From positions 245,117 to 309,116 of the forward strand of contig JAKARB010000004.1 of the NCBI GenBank assembly GCA_021819435.1: DNA of 64,000 bases, in the 5' to 3' direction. Every line of letters begins with the position of its first letter. Position 1 is the first letter of the stretch. The translations under genes and the position numbers were made by a program. Source of the stretch: Pseudomonadota bacterium. Lineage in GTDB: Bacteria > Pseudomonadota > Gammaproteobacteria > Burkholderiales > Burkholderiaceae_C. Below, piece after piece: positions 34,433-44,671 of this stretch. Under the pieces are notes generated by a model. The model worked only from the letters and a program-made list of their open reading frames with translations, searched no databases and was not told the origin of the DNA.

Positions 34433-37390
34433 TCAGGCGTGCTCGCGGTGTTCACCAGCGCCGTGCAGGTTGCTGTCGCAACGGCCGCAGATCGTCGGGT
34501 GTTCGGGGTTGATGCCGACGTCGTCGCGGTAGTGCCAGCAGCGCTCGCACTTGGCCGACTTCGAGGGATTGACCTCGATCTGCGTCGAATGCCCTTCGGC
34601 CAGCTCGACGCCGGAGACGATGAGCACGAACTTCAGGTCGTCGCCCAGGCTGCGCAGGTCGGCCAGCAGGCGCACGCCCTGCTCGTCTTGCGTGCCGATG
34701 GTGATGAACAGCTTGGCCTGCAGCGAGGCGCCCACCTCGCCGCGCGTGCGCACGTCTTCGATGCGGCGGTTGGCTTCTTCGCGCAGCGCGCGGATGCGCG
34801 ACCACTTGGCCAGCAGCTCGGTGTCCTTGTCTGCCTCATGGAAGTCCCAGTAGGTCTCGGTGAAGAGGCTGATGCTGGGGTTGTTCGGGCCCTTGAAGAC
34901 CTGCCAAGCCTCTTCGGCCGTGAAGCTCAGGAAGGGAGCCATCCAGCGCAGCATGCCGTTCGTGATGTGCCACAGCGCGGTCTGCGCGGCGCGGCGGGCG
35001 TGGCTCTTGGCGGCGCTGGTGTAGAGCCGGTCTTTGAGCACGTCGAGGTAGAAGGCGCCCAGGTCTTCCGAGCAATACACCTGCAGCTTGGCCACCACGG
35101 GGTGGAACTCGTAGCGCTCGTAGTGGGCCAGGATGTCTTCCTGCAGCTGCGAGGCGCGGGCCAGGGCGTAGCGGTCGATCTCCAGCAGCTCGCTCAATGG
35201 CACGGCGTCGGTTTCAGGGTTGAAATCGGACGTGTTGGCCAGCAGGAAGCGCAGCGTGTTGCGGATGCGGCGGTAGCCGTCCACCACGCGGGCGAGGATC
35301 TTGTCGTCGATGCCCAGGTCGCCCGAGTAGTCGGTCGAGGCCGCCCACAGGCGGATGATCTCGGCGCCCATCTTGTTGCTGATCTCTTGCGGCGCAACGG
35401 TGTTGCCCACCGACTTCGACATCTTGCGGCCCTGGCCGTCGACGGTGAAGCCGTGGGTCAGCAGACCCTTGTAAGGCGCGCGGCCGTGGATGGCGCAGGC
35501 GGCCAGCAGCGAGCTGTGGAACCAGCCGCGGTGCTGGTCGTGGCCTTCGAGATAGAGGTCGGCCTCGGGGCCTTCGTGGTGGCCGGCATCGGGGTGGCTG
35601 CCGTTGCGGGCATCGAGCACGTGGAAGAAGGTCGTGCCAGAGTCGAACCACACGTCGAGGATGTCGGTGGACTTGCTGTACTCGGCAGCTTGTTCAGCGC
35701 CAAGCCACTCGGTGGGGTCGAGCTTGGACCAGGCCTCGACGCCGCCCTGCTCCACCAGTTGCGCGGCGCGCTCCATCAGCGCGGGCGTGTCGGGGTGCAG
35801 CTCGCCCGTGACCTTGTGCAGGAAGAAGGGCAGCGGCACGCCCCAGTTGCGCTGGCGGCTGATGCACCAGTCGGGCCGGTTGGCGATCATGTCGCGCAGG
35901 CGGGCGCGGCCGTTCTCGGGGTAGAAGGTGGTCTGGTCGATGGCGTCGAGTGCGGTCTGGCGCAGGGTCTTGGGGGCCTTGTCGGCGGTGAAGACGCCTT
36001 CGCCTTCGTCCATGCGCACGAACCACTGCGCAGCGGCGCGGAAGATCACCGGCGTCTTGTGGCGCCAGCAGTGCGGGTAACTGTGGAGGATGTCCTGGCT
36101 GGCCAGCAGGCGGCCGTGTTCGCGCAAGGTTTCCAGCACCACCGGGGCGGCCTTCCAGATGTGCTGGCCGCCGAACAGCGGCAGCTCGGCTTCGTAGACC
36201 CCGTTGCCCTGCACGGGGTTGAGGATGTCGTCGAACTTCATGCCGTTGGCCACGCAGCTATTGAAGTCATCCACACCATAGGCTGGCGCCGAGTGGACGA
36301 TGCCGGTGCCGTCTTCGGCGCTGACGTAGTCAGCCACAAGCACCTGGCTGGTGCGGTTGTAGCCCTCATGCACATGGGCAAGCGGGTGCGCAAATCTCAG
36401 GCCAGCCAGTTTGGCTCCTGGCGTGAGGGCTTGCACACGCACTTGATCGGCATCGAACCCATATCGCTGCACTGCCTTTTCAACCAGATCTTGAGCCAGC
36501 ACCAGCAAGCCCTTGGGCGTGTCCACCAAGGCATACGTCAGTGCAGGATGCACGTTGAGCGCCTGGTTGGCCGGGATGGTCCACGCGGTGGTGGTCCAGA
36601 TCACGGCGAAGGCTTCCTTGCTCAGCGATGGCAGGCCGAAGGCGGCGGCCAGCTTGTCGGGCTCGGCGCTCAGGAAGGCCACGTCCAGCGTCTGCGATTT
36701 CTTGTCGGCGTATTCGATCTCGAACTCGGCCAGCGAAGAGCCGCAGTCGAAGCACCAGTACACAGGCTTGAGGCCTCGGTACACGTAGCCGCGTTCCATG
36801 ATCTTCTTCAAGGCGCGGATTTCGTTGGCCTCGTTGCCGAAGTTCATCGTCAGATACGGATGGGCCCAGTCGCCCAGCACGCCCAGGCGCTTGAAGTCCG
36901 TGCGCTGGCCGTCGATCTGTTCGGTGGCGTAGGCGCGGGCCTTGGCCTGCACGTCGTCGCGGCTGAGGTTGCGCCCGAAGGTCTTCTCGATCTGGTTCTC
37001 GATGGGCAGGCCGTGGCAGTCCCAGCCGGGGATGTAGCTGGCGTCGAAGCCGGCCAACTGGCGCGCCTTGACGATCATGTCCTTGAGGACTTTGTTGACG
37101 GCGTGGCCGATGTGGATGTTGCCGTTGGCGTAGGGCGGGCCGTCGTGCAGCACGAACTTCGGGGCGCCCCGGCGGGCGGCGCGCAGCTTGCCGTAGAGGT
37201 CGTTCTTTTCCCATTCGGCCACCCAGCCCGGCTCGCGCTTGGGCAGGTCGCCGCGCATCGGGAAGGGGGTGTCAGGCATGTTCAGCGTGGCGCGGTACTT
37301 CGACTCGGGCACGGATTCGGCGGGCTTGGCGCCGCCCTTCTTGCCGTCTGGTTGGCCCTTACCGGGCTGGGCGCTGTTGTCTTGGCTCAT
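34433..37390 (-). CDS. ileS: Isoleucyl-tRNA synthetase
   Basis: 985 residues. HIGH lies at 93-96 ([11 protein letters not shown]) and KMSKS near 656-660 ([10 protein letters not shown]). The editing domain carries [11 protein letters not shown]. The zinc finger at the end has CERCWHYR and CGRCDSN. It charges tRNA-Ile and edits valine. The N-terminus carries an extra 30-residue Gly/Lys/Pro tail before the catalytic part. ATG 37390 starts [10 protein letters not shown]; the frame stays open 54 codons upstream but that stretch does not look coding. It precedes lspA in the same operon. Confidence 0.97.
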   Translation of the reverse strand: MSQDNSAQPGKGQPDGKKGGAKPAESVPESKYRATLNMPDTPFPMRGDLPKREPGWVAEWEKNDLYGKLRAARRGAPKFVLHDGPPYANGNIHIGHAVNKVLKDMIVKARQLAGFDASYIPGWDCHGLPIENQIEKTFGRNLSRDDVQAKARAYATEQIDGQRTDFKRLGVLGDWAHPYLTMNFGNEANEIRALKKIMERGYVYRGLKPVYWCFDCGSSLAEFEIEYADKKSQTLDVAFLSAEPDKLAAAFGLPSLSKEAFAVIWTTTAWTIPANQALNVHPALTYALVDTPKGLLVLAQDLVEKAVQRYGFDADQVRVQALTPGAKLAGLRFAHPLAHVHEGYNRTSQVLVADYVSAEDGTGIVHSAPAYGVDDFNSCVANGMKFDDILNPVQGNGVYEAELPLFGGQHIWKAAPVVLETLREHGRLLASQDILHSYPHCWRHKTPVIFRAAAQWFVRMDEGEGVFTADKAPKTLRQTALDAIDQTTFYPENGRARLRDMIANRPDWCISRQRNWGVPLPFFLHKVTGELHPDTPALMERAAQLVEQGGVEAWSKLDPTEWLGAEQAAEYSKSTDILDVWFDSGTTFFHVLDARNGSHPDAGHHEGPEADLYLEGHDQHRGWFHSSLLAACAIHGRAPYKGLLTHGFTVDGQGRKMSKSVGNTVAPQEISNKMGAEIIRLWAASTDYSGDLGIDDKILARVVDGYRRIRNTLRFLLANTSDFNPETDAVPLSELLEIDRYALARASQLQEDILAHYERYEFHPVVAKLQVYCSEDLGAFYLDVLKDRLYTSAAKSHARRAAQTALWHITNGMLRWMAPFLSFTAEEAWQVFKGPNNPSISLFTETYWDFHEADKDTELLAKWSRIRALREEANRRIEDVRTRGEVGASLQAKLFITIGTQDEQGVRLLADLRSLGDDLKFVLIVSGVELAEGHSTQIEVNPSKSAKCERCWHYRDDVGINPEHPTICGRCDSNLHGAGEHREHA

Positions 37391-37585
37391 GGTGATCTTT
37401 GGGTCCGACCCCGGCCTGGGCACGCGCCACGTGGAGCGCGCCCGATGGCCGCAGTCATGGGGGAATTCAAGGGGCATCGACCCTGCAGGCGGCCGGTGCC
37501 AAGGCGACGTCAGGCGGGCGAGACCTGGGAACCGCTCGCGGGCCGTCGGCACCAGGCCAGGCGGATCGCAAGCGGGGCGCCCGCG

Positions 37586-38572
37586 TCAAATTCGGTCGCG
37601 GGTGGTCTGACGCCGCTGGGCTTGGAAGAAGCCCTTGGCGTCGGCGATGTCCTTGTGGATGGCCGCCTGCAATGCGTCCAGCCCGTCGTAGCGGGCTTCG
37701 TCTCGGAGTTTGTGCAGGAGTTCCACGCGAACGATTTTACCGTAGCCCCCATCCAGGCCCAGGTCGGTGGGCCAATCGAAGCAATGCACCTCCAGCAGGA
37801 CGCGCCCGGCCTCGGTCACCGTGGGGCGCACGCCCAGGCTGGCCACGCCCTCCAGCGGCTCGGCGGCCAAGCCGTGGGTGCGGACCACGAAGATGCCGCT
37901 GGTGGCCGGTTTTTCGTGGCCGAAGCGGACGTTGAGCGTGCGGCAATCGAGGCTGCGGCCCAGTTTCTGGCCGTGCACGACGTGGCCGCTGACGGTGTAG
38001 GGGCGTCCCAGCAGCGTGGTCACGCGAGCCATGTCGCCGATGGTCAAGGCGTCGCGCACCACCGAGGAGGACACCCGCAGGCCGTGCACCTCGTAACTCA
38101 TCATGCGGGCCACGTCAAAGCCATGGGCGTCGCCGGCGGCGTCGAGCGTGGCGTAATCCCCGGCCCGCTTGGCGCCGAAGCGGAAATCGTCTCCCACGAG
38201 CACGTAACGCGCACGCAGGCCATCGACGATCACGTCCTGGATGAAGGCCTGCGGGCTCAGCGAGGCCACGCGGGCATCGAAAGGCAGGATCACCACCTGG
38301 TCGACGCCGCAGCGTTCGAGCTCGGAAAGCTTGTCACGCAGCGTGGCGATGCGTGCTGGCGCCAGTTCGGGCTTGCCGGCTAGTTCGGCGAAATAGTCGC
38401 GCGGATGGGGCTCGAAAGTCAGCACGGTGGCCGGCAGCCCCCGATGCTGGGCCTCGCTGCGCAACAGGGCCAGCATGGCCTGGTGCCCACGGTGGACGCC
38501 GTCGAAATTGCCGATCGTCAGGGCGCAGGCTGGTGCCAGTGCCGCATGGTGGAAACCGCGAAAGACTTGCAT
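37586..38572 (-). CDS. ribF: Bifunctional riboflavin kinase / FAD synthetase
   Basis: 328 residues. The N-terminal FAD synthetase domain has IGNFDGVHRGHQAML, the nucleotidyl-transferase HxGH-like motif, and VGDDFRFGAKRAGDY. The C-terminal riboflavin kinase domain has GRPYTVSGHVVHGQKLGR and EVHCFDWPTDLGLDGGYGK. It converts riboflavin to FMN and FAD, needed here for example by MurB. It is upstream of ileS on the same strand with a 195-base gap. The ATG is preceded by a -10-like GATAAT 8 bases away. Confidence 0.96.
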   Translation of the reverse strand: MQVFRGFHHAALAPACALTIGNFDGVHRGHQAMLALLRSEAQHRGLPATVLTFEPHPRDYFAELAGKPELAPARIATLRDKLSELERCGVDQVVILPFDARVASLSPQAFIQDVIVDGLRARYVLVGDDFRFGAKRAGDYATLDAAGDAHGFDVARMMSYEVHGLRVSSSVVRDALTIGDMARVTTLLGRPYTVSGHVVHGQKLGRSLDCRTLNVRFGHEKPATSGIFVVRTHGLAAEPLEGVASLGVRPTVTEAGRVLLEVHCFDWPTDLGLDGGYGKIVRVELLHKLRDEARYDGLDALQAAIHKDIADAKGFFQAQRRQTTRDRI

Positions 38573-38580
38573 GGGGGCAG

Positions 38581-38586
38581 ATTATC
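38581..38586 (-). promoter_or_regulatory. -10-like GATAAT 8 bases before ribF start
   Basis: On the minus strand GATAAT is followed by eight C/T-rich bases and the ATG at 38572, leaving no room for a Shine-Dalgarno. The mRNA would be leaderless or nearly so. Confidence 0.45.
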
Positions 38587-38615
38587 GGCGCTGGCCGGCC
38601 TGGGTGGGTTGGCGG

Positions 38616-39377
38616 TCAGGGCAGGACCACGGCCGGATCTTCGACCCAGCGCCACTGCCCTGGCGCCAAGTCAGCGGGCAAGACCAGGCGGCCGATGCTG
38701 CTGCGGTGCAGCCCCTCCACGCGGTTGCCCACGGCCGCCACCATGCGCTTGACCTGGTGGTATTTGCCTTGCAGCAGGGTCAGGCGCAAGTGCAGGGTTT
38801 CGGTGGTGGCGTCAACCGCGGCGCCGTCTGGCGGCACCCGCTCGGCCGCGTGGGCCGCCACCGGCGCGGGGTCATCGTCGAGCACCACGCCCTTGAGCAG
38901 CTTGTCGCACATGGCCTGGGTGACGGGGTGTTTGCAGGTGACCTCGTACACCTTGGGCACGTTTTTCTTGGGCGAGGTGAGCTTGTGCAGCAGCGGGCCG
39001 TCGTCGGTCAGCAGCAGCAGGCCGGTGGTGTCCTGGTCCAGGCGTCCCACGGGTTGCAGGCCACGGCGGCGCAGCGGCACGGGCAGCAGGTTGTGCACGC
39101 CAGGCCAGGCGCCGGGCTTGAGCGAGCATTCGTAGCCGGCCGGCTTGTGCAGCATCACCAGGGCCTGCATGTGGGTCACCCAGGGCTGACCGTCGACGAC
39201 CAAATTCAATCGGTCGGCCGGGTAAGCGGCATCCGGATCGTCCACCGTTTCACCTTCCACCTGCACCAGCCCCTTGAGGATCAGTCCGTCGCAGACGCGC
39301 CGCTCGCCGAAGCCCTGGTCGAAAAGGATGTCGGCGAGGTGCTGGTGGCCGGCGGGCAGGCGGGTTCGGCGGGACAT
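38616..39377 (-). CDS. rsuA: 16S rRNA pseudouridine synthase (RsuA-type)
   Basis: 253 residues. An S4-like N-terminal RNA-binding domain (LADILFDQGFGERRVCDGLILKG) is followed by the RsuA/RluB/E/F catalytic domain with the nucleophile D114 in PVGRLDQDTTGLLLL and the late motif GKYHQVKRMVAAVGN. RsuA makes pseudouridine 516 in 16S rRNA. RsuA rather than RluB is the best guess from length and the KPAGYECS segment, but subfamily assignment is not certain. It lies upstream of ribF on the same strand with 43 bases between. Confidence 0.85.
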   Translation of the reverse strand: MSRRTRLPAGHQHLADILFDQGFGERRVCDGLILKGLVQVEGETVDDPDAAYPADRLNLVVDGQPWVTHMQALVMLHKPAGYECSLKPGAWPGVHNLLPVPLRRRGLQPVGRLDQDTTGLLLLTDDGPLLHKLTSPKKNVPKVYEVTCKHPVTQAMCDKLLKGVVLDDDPAPVAAHAAERVPPDGAAVDATTETLHLRLTLLQGKYHQVKRMVAAVGNRVEGLHRSSIGRLVLPADLAPGQWRWVEDPAVVLP

Positions 39378-39502
39378 TGGTCAGATGGGGTCAGACAGGT
39401 GAGCAGAAAGCGTGACGCGGACAAGGCATGCCTCGGCACCGCTGGTCAAGCCGACATTGTGCTGCCATGATGCGCACGCAATCGTTCCACGGACACCGAA
39501 CC

Positions 39503-40363
39503 ATGCGCATCCACCACCTCAACTGCGGCTCCATGTGCCCGCTGGGCAAGCGGCTGATCAATGGCGAGGGCGGTTGGCTGGCCCCGGCGCACATGTGCTG
39601 CCACTGCCTGCTCATCGAGGGCCGCAACGGCCTGATCCTGGTCGACACCGGCCTGGGCACCGGCGACGTGACCGACCCCAGGCGCCTGGGCCTGCCCTTC
39701 GTGAACGTGGTGCGTCCGCGCCTGCTGATGCAGGAAACCGCCATCCAGCAGATCCGAGACCTGGGCCTGGACCCCCGAGACGTGCGCCACATCGTGCCCA
39801 CCCACCTTGACCTCGATCACGCTGGCGGCCTGGGCGACTTCCCGGGCGCGCAAGTGCATGTGTACCGAACCGAACTGGATGCCGCCCTGGCGCGCAGCAG
39901 CTTCCGCGAACGCGATCGCTACATCCCCGCGCAATGGGCCCATGGCCCCAACTGGTCGCCGCGCGATGTGACGGGCGAGAGTTGGTTCGGCTTCGACGCG
40001 GTGCGCGCCCTGCCCGACACCGACGAAGAGGTGCTGCTCGTGCCCCTGACCGGCCACACACGAGGCCACTGCGGCGTGGCCGTGCGCACCGAGCGTGGCT
40101 GGCTGCTGCACTATGGCGACGCCTACTTTTTCCGTGGCGAGATGGAGGCCGACCCGCACTGCCCCATCGGCCTGAGCCTGTTCCAGAGCCTGTTGCAGAT
40201 GCACGGCCCCAGCCGCCTGGCCAACCAGCGCCGCCTGCGGGAACTCAAGCAGGTCCACGGCGAAGACGTGACGCTGTTTTGCGCCCACGATGCCGTGGAG
40301 CTTTCCAACATGCGCACGCGCGAACACCGTCTGCCAGCGCGAACGGCCGAAAACGCGGCCTGA
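39503..40363 (+). CDS. Metallo-beta-lactamase-fold hydrolase (AHL-lactonase-like)
   Basis: 286 residues from ATG 39503. The MBL core is present: ILVDTGLGTGD, then the metal motif THLDLDHAGG at 100-109, GHTRGHCGVAV and YGDAYFF. The first metal motif reads H-x-D-x-D-H rather than the usual H-x-H-x-D-H, so one histidine ligand is replaced by Asp103. There is no signal peptide, so it is cytosolic. The overall layout resembles lactonase-type members such as AiiA, but function is open. The gene stands alone, divergent from rsuA and convergent with the retropepsin gene. Confidence 0.85.
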   Translation: MRIHHLNCGSMCPLGKRLINGEGGWLAPAHMCCHCLLIEGRNGLILVDTGLGTGDVTDPRRLGLPFVNVVRPRLLMQETAIQQIRDLGLDPRDVRHIVPTHLDLDHAGGLGDFPGAQVHVYRTELDAALARSSFRERDRYIPAQWAHGPNWSPRDVTGESWFGFDAVRALPDTDEEVLLVPLTGHTRGHCGVAVRTERGWLLHYGDAYFFRGEMEADPHCPIGLSLFQSLLQMHGPSRLANQRRLRELKQVHGEDVTLFCAHDAVELSNMRTREHRLPARTAENAA

Positions 40364-40382
40364 TGCGCGAGCGCGAGTCGCC

Positions 40383-41036
40383 TCAGAACCGCCGTGTCAG
40401 CGTGAGCATGTCGTTCTCACGCTTCATTTGAAAACGCGTGAGGAAGCTGTTGCCCAGCAACACATGCGGCATGCCGGGAGGCAACACCACCGCCTCAACC
40501 CCATAGACCTCGACATCCTGAATGCGCAAGGACTTCAACGTGACCCGCCAGGTGGTCACCAGGCCATTGGCCGTGCTGCCCATGCCGCGCTCGCCCTGCT
40601 CGTAATTGATGCCCAACCGACGTGCCTCGTCCGCGCTGATGGCGACGCTGGTGGCGCCGGTGTCCACCAGGAACTGCGTGGCCCGGCCATTGATGCTGCC
40701 GCTGGTGACGAAATGTCCGCCCGAGGTCGCCGTCAGCACGATCTGCGTGCCGCCACCTCCGCCGCCGCCCCCTCCGATGCTCACCGGCGCGCCGCCCAGG
40801 TCGATGTTCTGGCGCTTGCCGCCCACCTCCACCGTGACCTGATCGGCGCGCACAGCCACCACCTTGACGCCGCGATGGCTCTCACCGGCCGCCAAGGCCT
40901 TCGGCGCACCACCGTCGACAACCAGCAGGGCCTTGCTGCCCATGCTGCCGGTCATCGCCACGCTCTGGGCAAGGGATGACATGGCGGCGCTCCCCAGCAC
41001 CATGCAGGCCAGGATGGCGCCGGCCCGCGCTTTCAT
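40383..41036 (-). CDS. Periplasmic retropepsin-like aspartic protease (clan AA)
   Basis: 217 residues. A signal peptide (AGAILACMVLGSAAMSSLAQ) precedes a small domain (VVAVRADQVTVEVGG), a run of nine glycines near 88-96 and a single retropepsin domain with D125 in FLVDTGATSVAIS and LLGNSFLTRFQM. One DTGA motif means it must dimerise to form an active site. Members of this TIGR02281-type group are secreted or periplasmic with unknown substrates. ATG 41036 is chosen for AGGA 8 bases upstream and a clean signal peptide; the frame opens earlier at 41123. It is convergent with the MBL-fold gene. Confidence 0.86.
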   Translation of the reverse strand: MKARAGAILACMVLGSAAMSSLAQSVAMTGSMGSKALLVVDGGAPKALAAGESHRGVKVVAVRADQVTVEVGGKRQNIDLGGAPVSIGGGGGGGGGTQIVLTATSGGHFVTSGSINGRATQFLVDTGATSVAISADEARRLGINYEQGERGMGSTANGLVTTWRVTLKSLRIQDVEVYGVEAVVLPPGMPHVLLGNSFLTRFQMKRENDMLTLTRRF

Positions 41037-41154
41037 CGATCGTTCCTGTTTCACAGCCTGACCTCCCTGTTGTGTGTTGGCTGGTGCGTGTGTTGGACGG
41101 CATTCGGTCGTTGAACAAACCACATGCCCGCCGCTGCGCTCTGGGTTCTTCGAC

Positions 41155-41646
41155 TCAGTCGCGGAAGTTGTCGAACGTCAGTGGCACGTCGTCGATTTCC
41201 TTCTTCAGCAACGCCATGGCCGCCTGCAGGTCATCGCGCTTGTTGCCCTGGATGCGCACTTCCTCGCCCTGTATGCTGGCATTGACCTTCATCTTGCTGT
41301 CCTTGATGACTTTGACGATCTTCTTGGCCAGGTCGCTTTCGATGCCGGCCTTGACCTTGAGCACCTGCTTGACCTTGTCGCCGCCGATCTTCTCGACCTT
41401 GCCGACGTCCATGAAGCGGATGTCGACCTTTTGCTTGGTCAGCTTGTTGTACAGGACCTCGCGCACCTGGTCGATCTGGAAATCGCTGTCACCGAAGACG
41501 ATGACTTCCTTTTCCTTTTTCTTGAATTCGACCGCGGCGCTGGTGCCCTTGAAGTCGAAGCGGGTGCCGATTTCCTTGGCGGTGGTGTCCACGGCATTGC
41601 CGACGGATTCCAGGTTGGGGTCGAGCTTGGTGTCGAAACTGGGCAT
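41155..41646 (-). CDS. YajQ-family nucleotide-binding protein
   Basis: 163 residues. It has two ferredoxin-like repeats with the characteristic start [20 protein letters not shown] and [13 protein letters not shown], and the end [27 protein letters not shown], of which [11 protein letters not shown] is the family tail. Xanthomonas homologues bind cyclic di-GMP and act with a LysR-type regulator; E. coli YajQ binds nucleotides or tRNA. The role here is not known. A strong AGGAG lies upstream. It is divergent from murB with 32 bases between the starts. Confidence 0.93.
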   Translation of the reverse strand: MPSFDTKLDPNLESVGNAVDTTAKEIGTRFDFKGTSAAVEFKKKEKEVIVFGDSDFQIDQVREVLYNKLTKQKVDIRFMDVGKVEKIGGDKVKQVLKVKAGIESDLAKKIVKVIKDSKMKVNASIQGEEVRIQGNKRDDLQAAMALLKKEIDDVPLTFDNFRD

Positions 41647-41666
41647 GGGTGATCTCCTTTGTCTGC

Positions 41667-41672
41667 GAAAAT
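41667..41672 (+). promoter_or_regulatory. -10-like GAAAAT 6 bases before murB start
   Basis: GAAAAT (4 of 6) is followed by six bases and then the ATG at 41679. No ribosome site separates them. It is the weakest of the putative leaderless promoters, and the region also serves the divergent yajQ. Confidence 0.3.
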
Positions 41673-41678
41673 TCTCGC

Positions 41679-42707
41679 ATGCACACCGCCCTGGCCGTGG
41701 AAAACGGCGTCAACCTCAAGCCATACAACACCTTCGGCCTGCCCTGCGTGGCGCAGACCCTGGTGCGCATCCGCTCGGAGGCCGACGTGAAACGCGTGGT
41801 CAACGACCGCGAACTGGGGCCGGCGCGCAAGTTCATCCTGGGCGGCGGCAGCAACCTGGTGTTCACGCAGGACATCAAGTCCGTGGTGCTCAAGGTCGAG
41901 ATCGAGGGCATCCGCCTGCTCGAAACCCGCGACGACGCCTGGATCGTCGAAGCTGGCGCGGGCGAACCCTGGCACAAGGTGGTGAGCTGGTGCCTGGACC
42001 ACGACCTGCCCGGCCTGGAGAACATGGCCCTGATCCCCGGCACGGTGGGCGCCGCCCCGGTGCAGAACATCGGCGCCTACGGCCTGGAGCTGAAAGACCG
42101 CTTCGAGTCGCTCGACGCGGTCGACTTCATGACCGGCCGCACCGTGACATTCGAGCGGGCGCACTGCCAGTTCGATTACCGCGACAGCATCTTCAAACGC
42201 GCCTTGGCAGGCCGCAGCGTGATCACCACCGTGCGCCTGCGCCTGCCCCGGCCGTGGGTGCCGGTGCTGGGCTACGCCGAACTCGAACGCAAGGTGCTTG
42301 AGACCGGCATCACCGCCCCCAGCGCCCGGCAGATCTTCGACTGGATCGTGGCCGTTCGCCGCGCCAAACTGCCTGACCCGGCGGTCATCGGCAACGCGGG
42401 CAGCTTCTTCAAGAACCCCGTGGTGACGCCCGAGCAGTGCCGCGACATCATCCAGCGTGACCCGGAAATCGTGCACTACCCGATGCCCGACGGCAGCTTC
42501 AAGCTGGCGGCCGGCTGGATGATCGACGCCTGCGGCTGGAAGGGCAAAACCGTAGGCCGCGCGGGCGTTTACGAGAAACAGGCCCTGGTGCTGGTCAACC
42601 GGGGCGACGCGCGCGGCGCCGAGGTGGTGACGCTGGCGCGCGCCATCCAGGAAAGCGTCTACGGGCGCTTCGGCATCCGGCTGGAGCCCGAGCCCGTCGT
42701 GATCTGA
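41679..42707 (+). CDS. murB: UDP-N-acetylenolpyruvoylglucosamine reductase
   Basis: 342 residues. The PCMH-type FAD domain carries [22 protein letters not shown] and [17 protein letters not shown]. The substrate domain has [10 protein letters not shown], the catalytic Ser in [11 protein letters not shown] and the end EPEPVV. It is type I MurB (contains the extra Tyr-loop region) and makes UDP-MurNAc for peptidoglycan with NADPH and FAD. ATG 41679 gives [10 protein letters not shown]; the GTG at 41649 would be a longer, less likely start. It is divergent from yajQ and convergent with ppnP. Confidence 0.96.
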   Translation: MHTALAVENGVNLKPYNTFGLPCVAQTLVRIRSEADVKRVVNDRELGPARKFILGGGSNLVFTQDIKSVVLKVEIEGIRLLETRDDAWIVEAGAGEPWHKVVSWCLDHDLPGLENMALIPGTVGAAPVQNIGAYGLELKDRFESLDAVDFMTGRTVTFERAHCQFDYRDSIFKRALAGRSVITTVRLRLPRPWVPVLGYAELERKVLETGITAPSARQIFDWIVAVRRAKLPDPAVIGNAGSFFKNPVVTPEQCRDIIQRDPEIVHYPMPDGSFKLAAGWMIDACGWKGKTVGRAGVYEKQALVLVNRGDARGAEVVTLARAIQESVYGRFGIRLEPEPVVI

Positions 42708-42715
42708 ACCTGAAC

Positions 42716-43036
42716 TCAGCCGAAGTGGCAGATGTAGTGGTAAGGCTCGCCTTCGACCTTGATTTCGAAGGACGAATTGCCCGGCACGTCGAAGCTTTCG
42801 CCCGCGCCATACGTCTTCCACTCGCTCGAACCAGCCAGCTTGATGGTGGCCTTGCCGGCGACGGTTTCCATGATTTCCGGCGCGCCGGTGTTGAAGGTCA
42901 GCGTGGCGGGCAGGATCACGCCGACGGACTTGCGCGTGCCATCGGCCAGGGTGACGGTGTGCGAAACACACTTGCCATCGAAGTAGACATTGGCTTGCGT
43001 GTTGACGCTGCCGGCCAGGGTGGTGGTGGTGGTCAT
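42716..43036 (-). CDS. ppnP: Pyrimidine/purine nucleoside phosphorylase PpnP
   Basis: 106 residues, a single cupin barrel. The family signatures are [39 protein letters not shown] and [14 protein letters not shown], ending YHYICHFG. PpnP cleaves many nucleosides by phosphorolysis in salvage. The start ATG 43036 with an upstream GGAG gives MTTTTTLAG, the usual length. It is convergent with murB. Confidence 0.93.
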   Translation of the reverse strand: MTTTTTLAGSVNTQANVYFDGKCVSHTVTLADGTRKSVGVILPATLTFNTGAPEIMETVAGKATIKLAGSSEWKTYGAGESFDVPGNSSFEIKVEGEPYHYICHFG

Positions 43037-43140
43037 GGATGATCTCCGTGGAACTGAAATGAAAAGGCCGATGCGTTGCACCGGCCCGAAGTGATCAAGC
43101 AGGGGTCAAGAGGCGGTCAACGCAAGCCGACCGCTCCCGA

Positions 43141-44568
<1,428 letters not shown>

Positions 44569-44598
44569 GGTCAGGCAAAAAGAAGAACGAAACAGCGG

Positions 44599-44604
44599 AT
44601 TCTA
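44599..44604 (-). promoter_or_regulatory. -10-like TAGAAT upstream of argG
   Basis: TAGAAT on the minus strand ends 30 bases before the argG ATG, so the leader would be about 22 bases. No -35 match is evident at the normal distance. Confidence 0.4.
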
Positions 44605-44671
44605 GACGCCCTCGGCCCGGCGAGACCATGCTTCAATCACGGCCAGAACACCGAAGCCCGGGAGAAGCCGC

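Noticed and set aside
37391..37552. In-frame 54-codon upstream extension of IleS
   Set aside because: It is Arg/Pro-rich, is unlike IleRS N-termini and lies in the ribF-ileS gap; the ATG at 37390 gives a normal start.
34439..38383. Plus-strand open frame of 1314 codons opposite ileS and ribF
   Set aside because: It overlaps two well-supported minus-strand genes and has the composition of a shadow frame, with no signal or motif.
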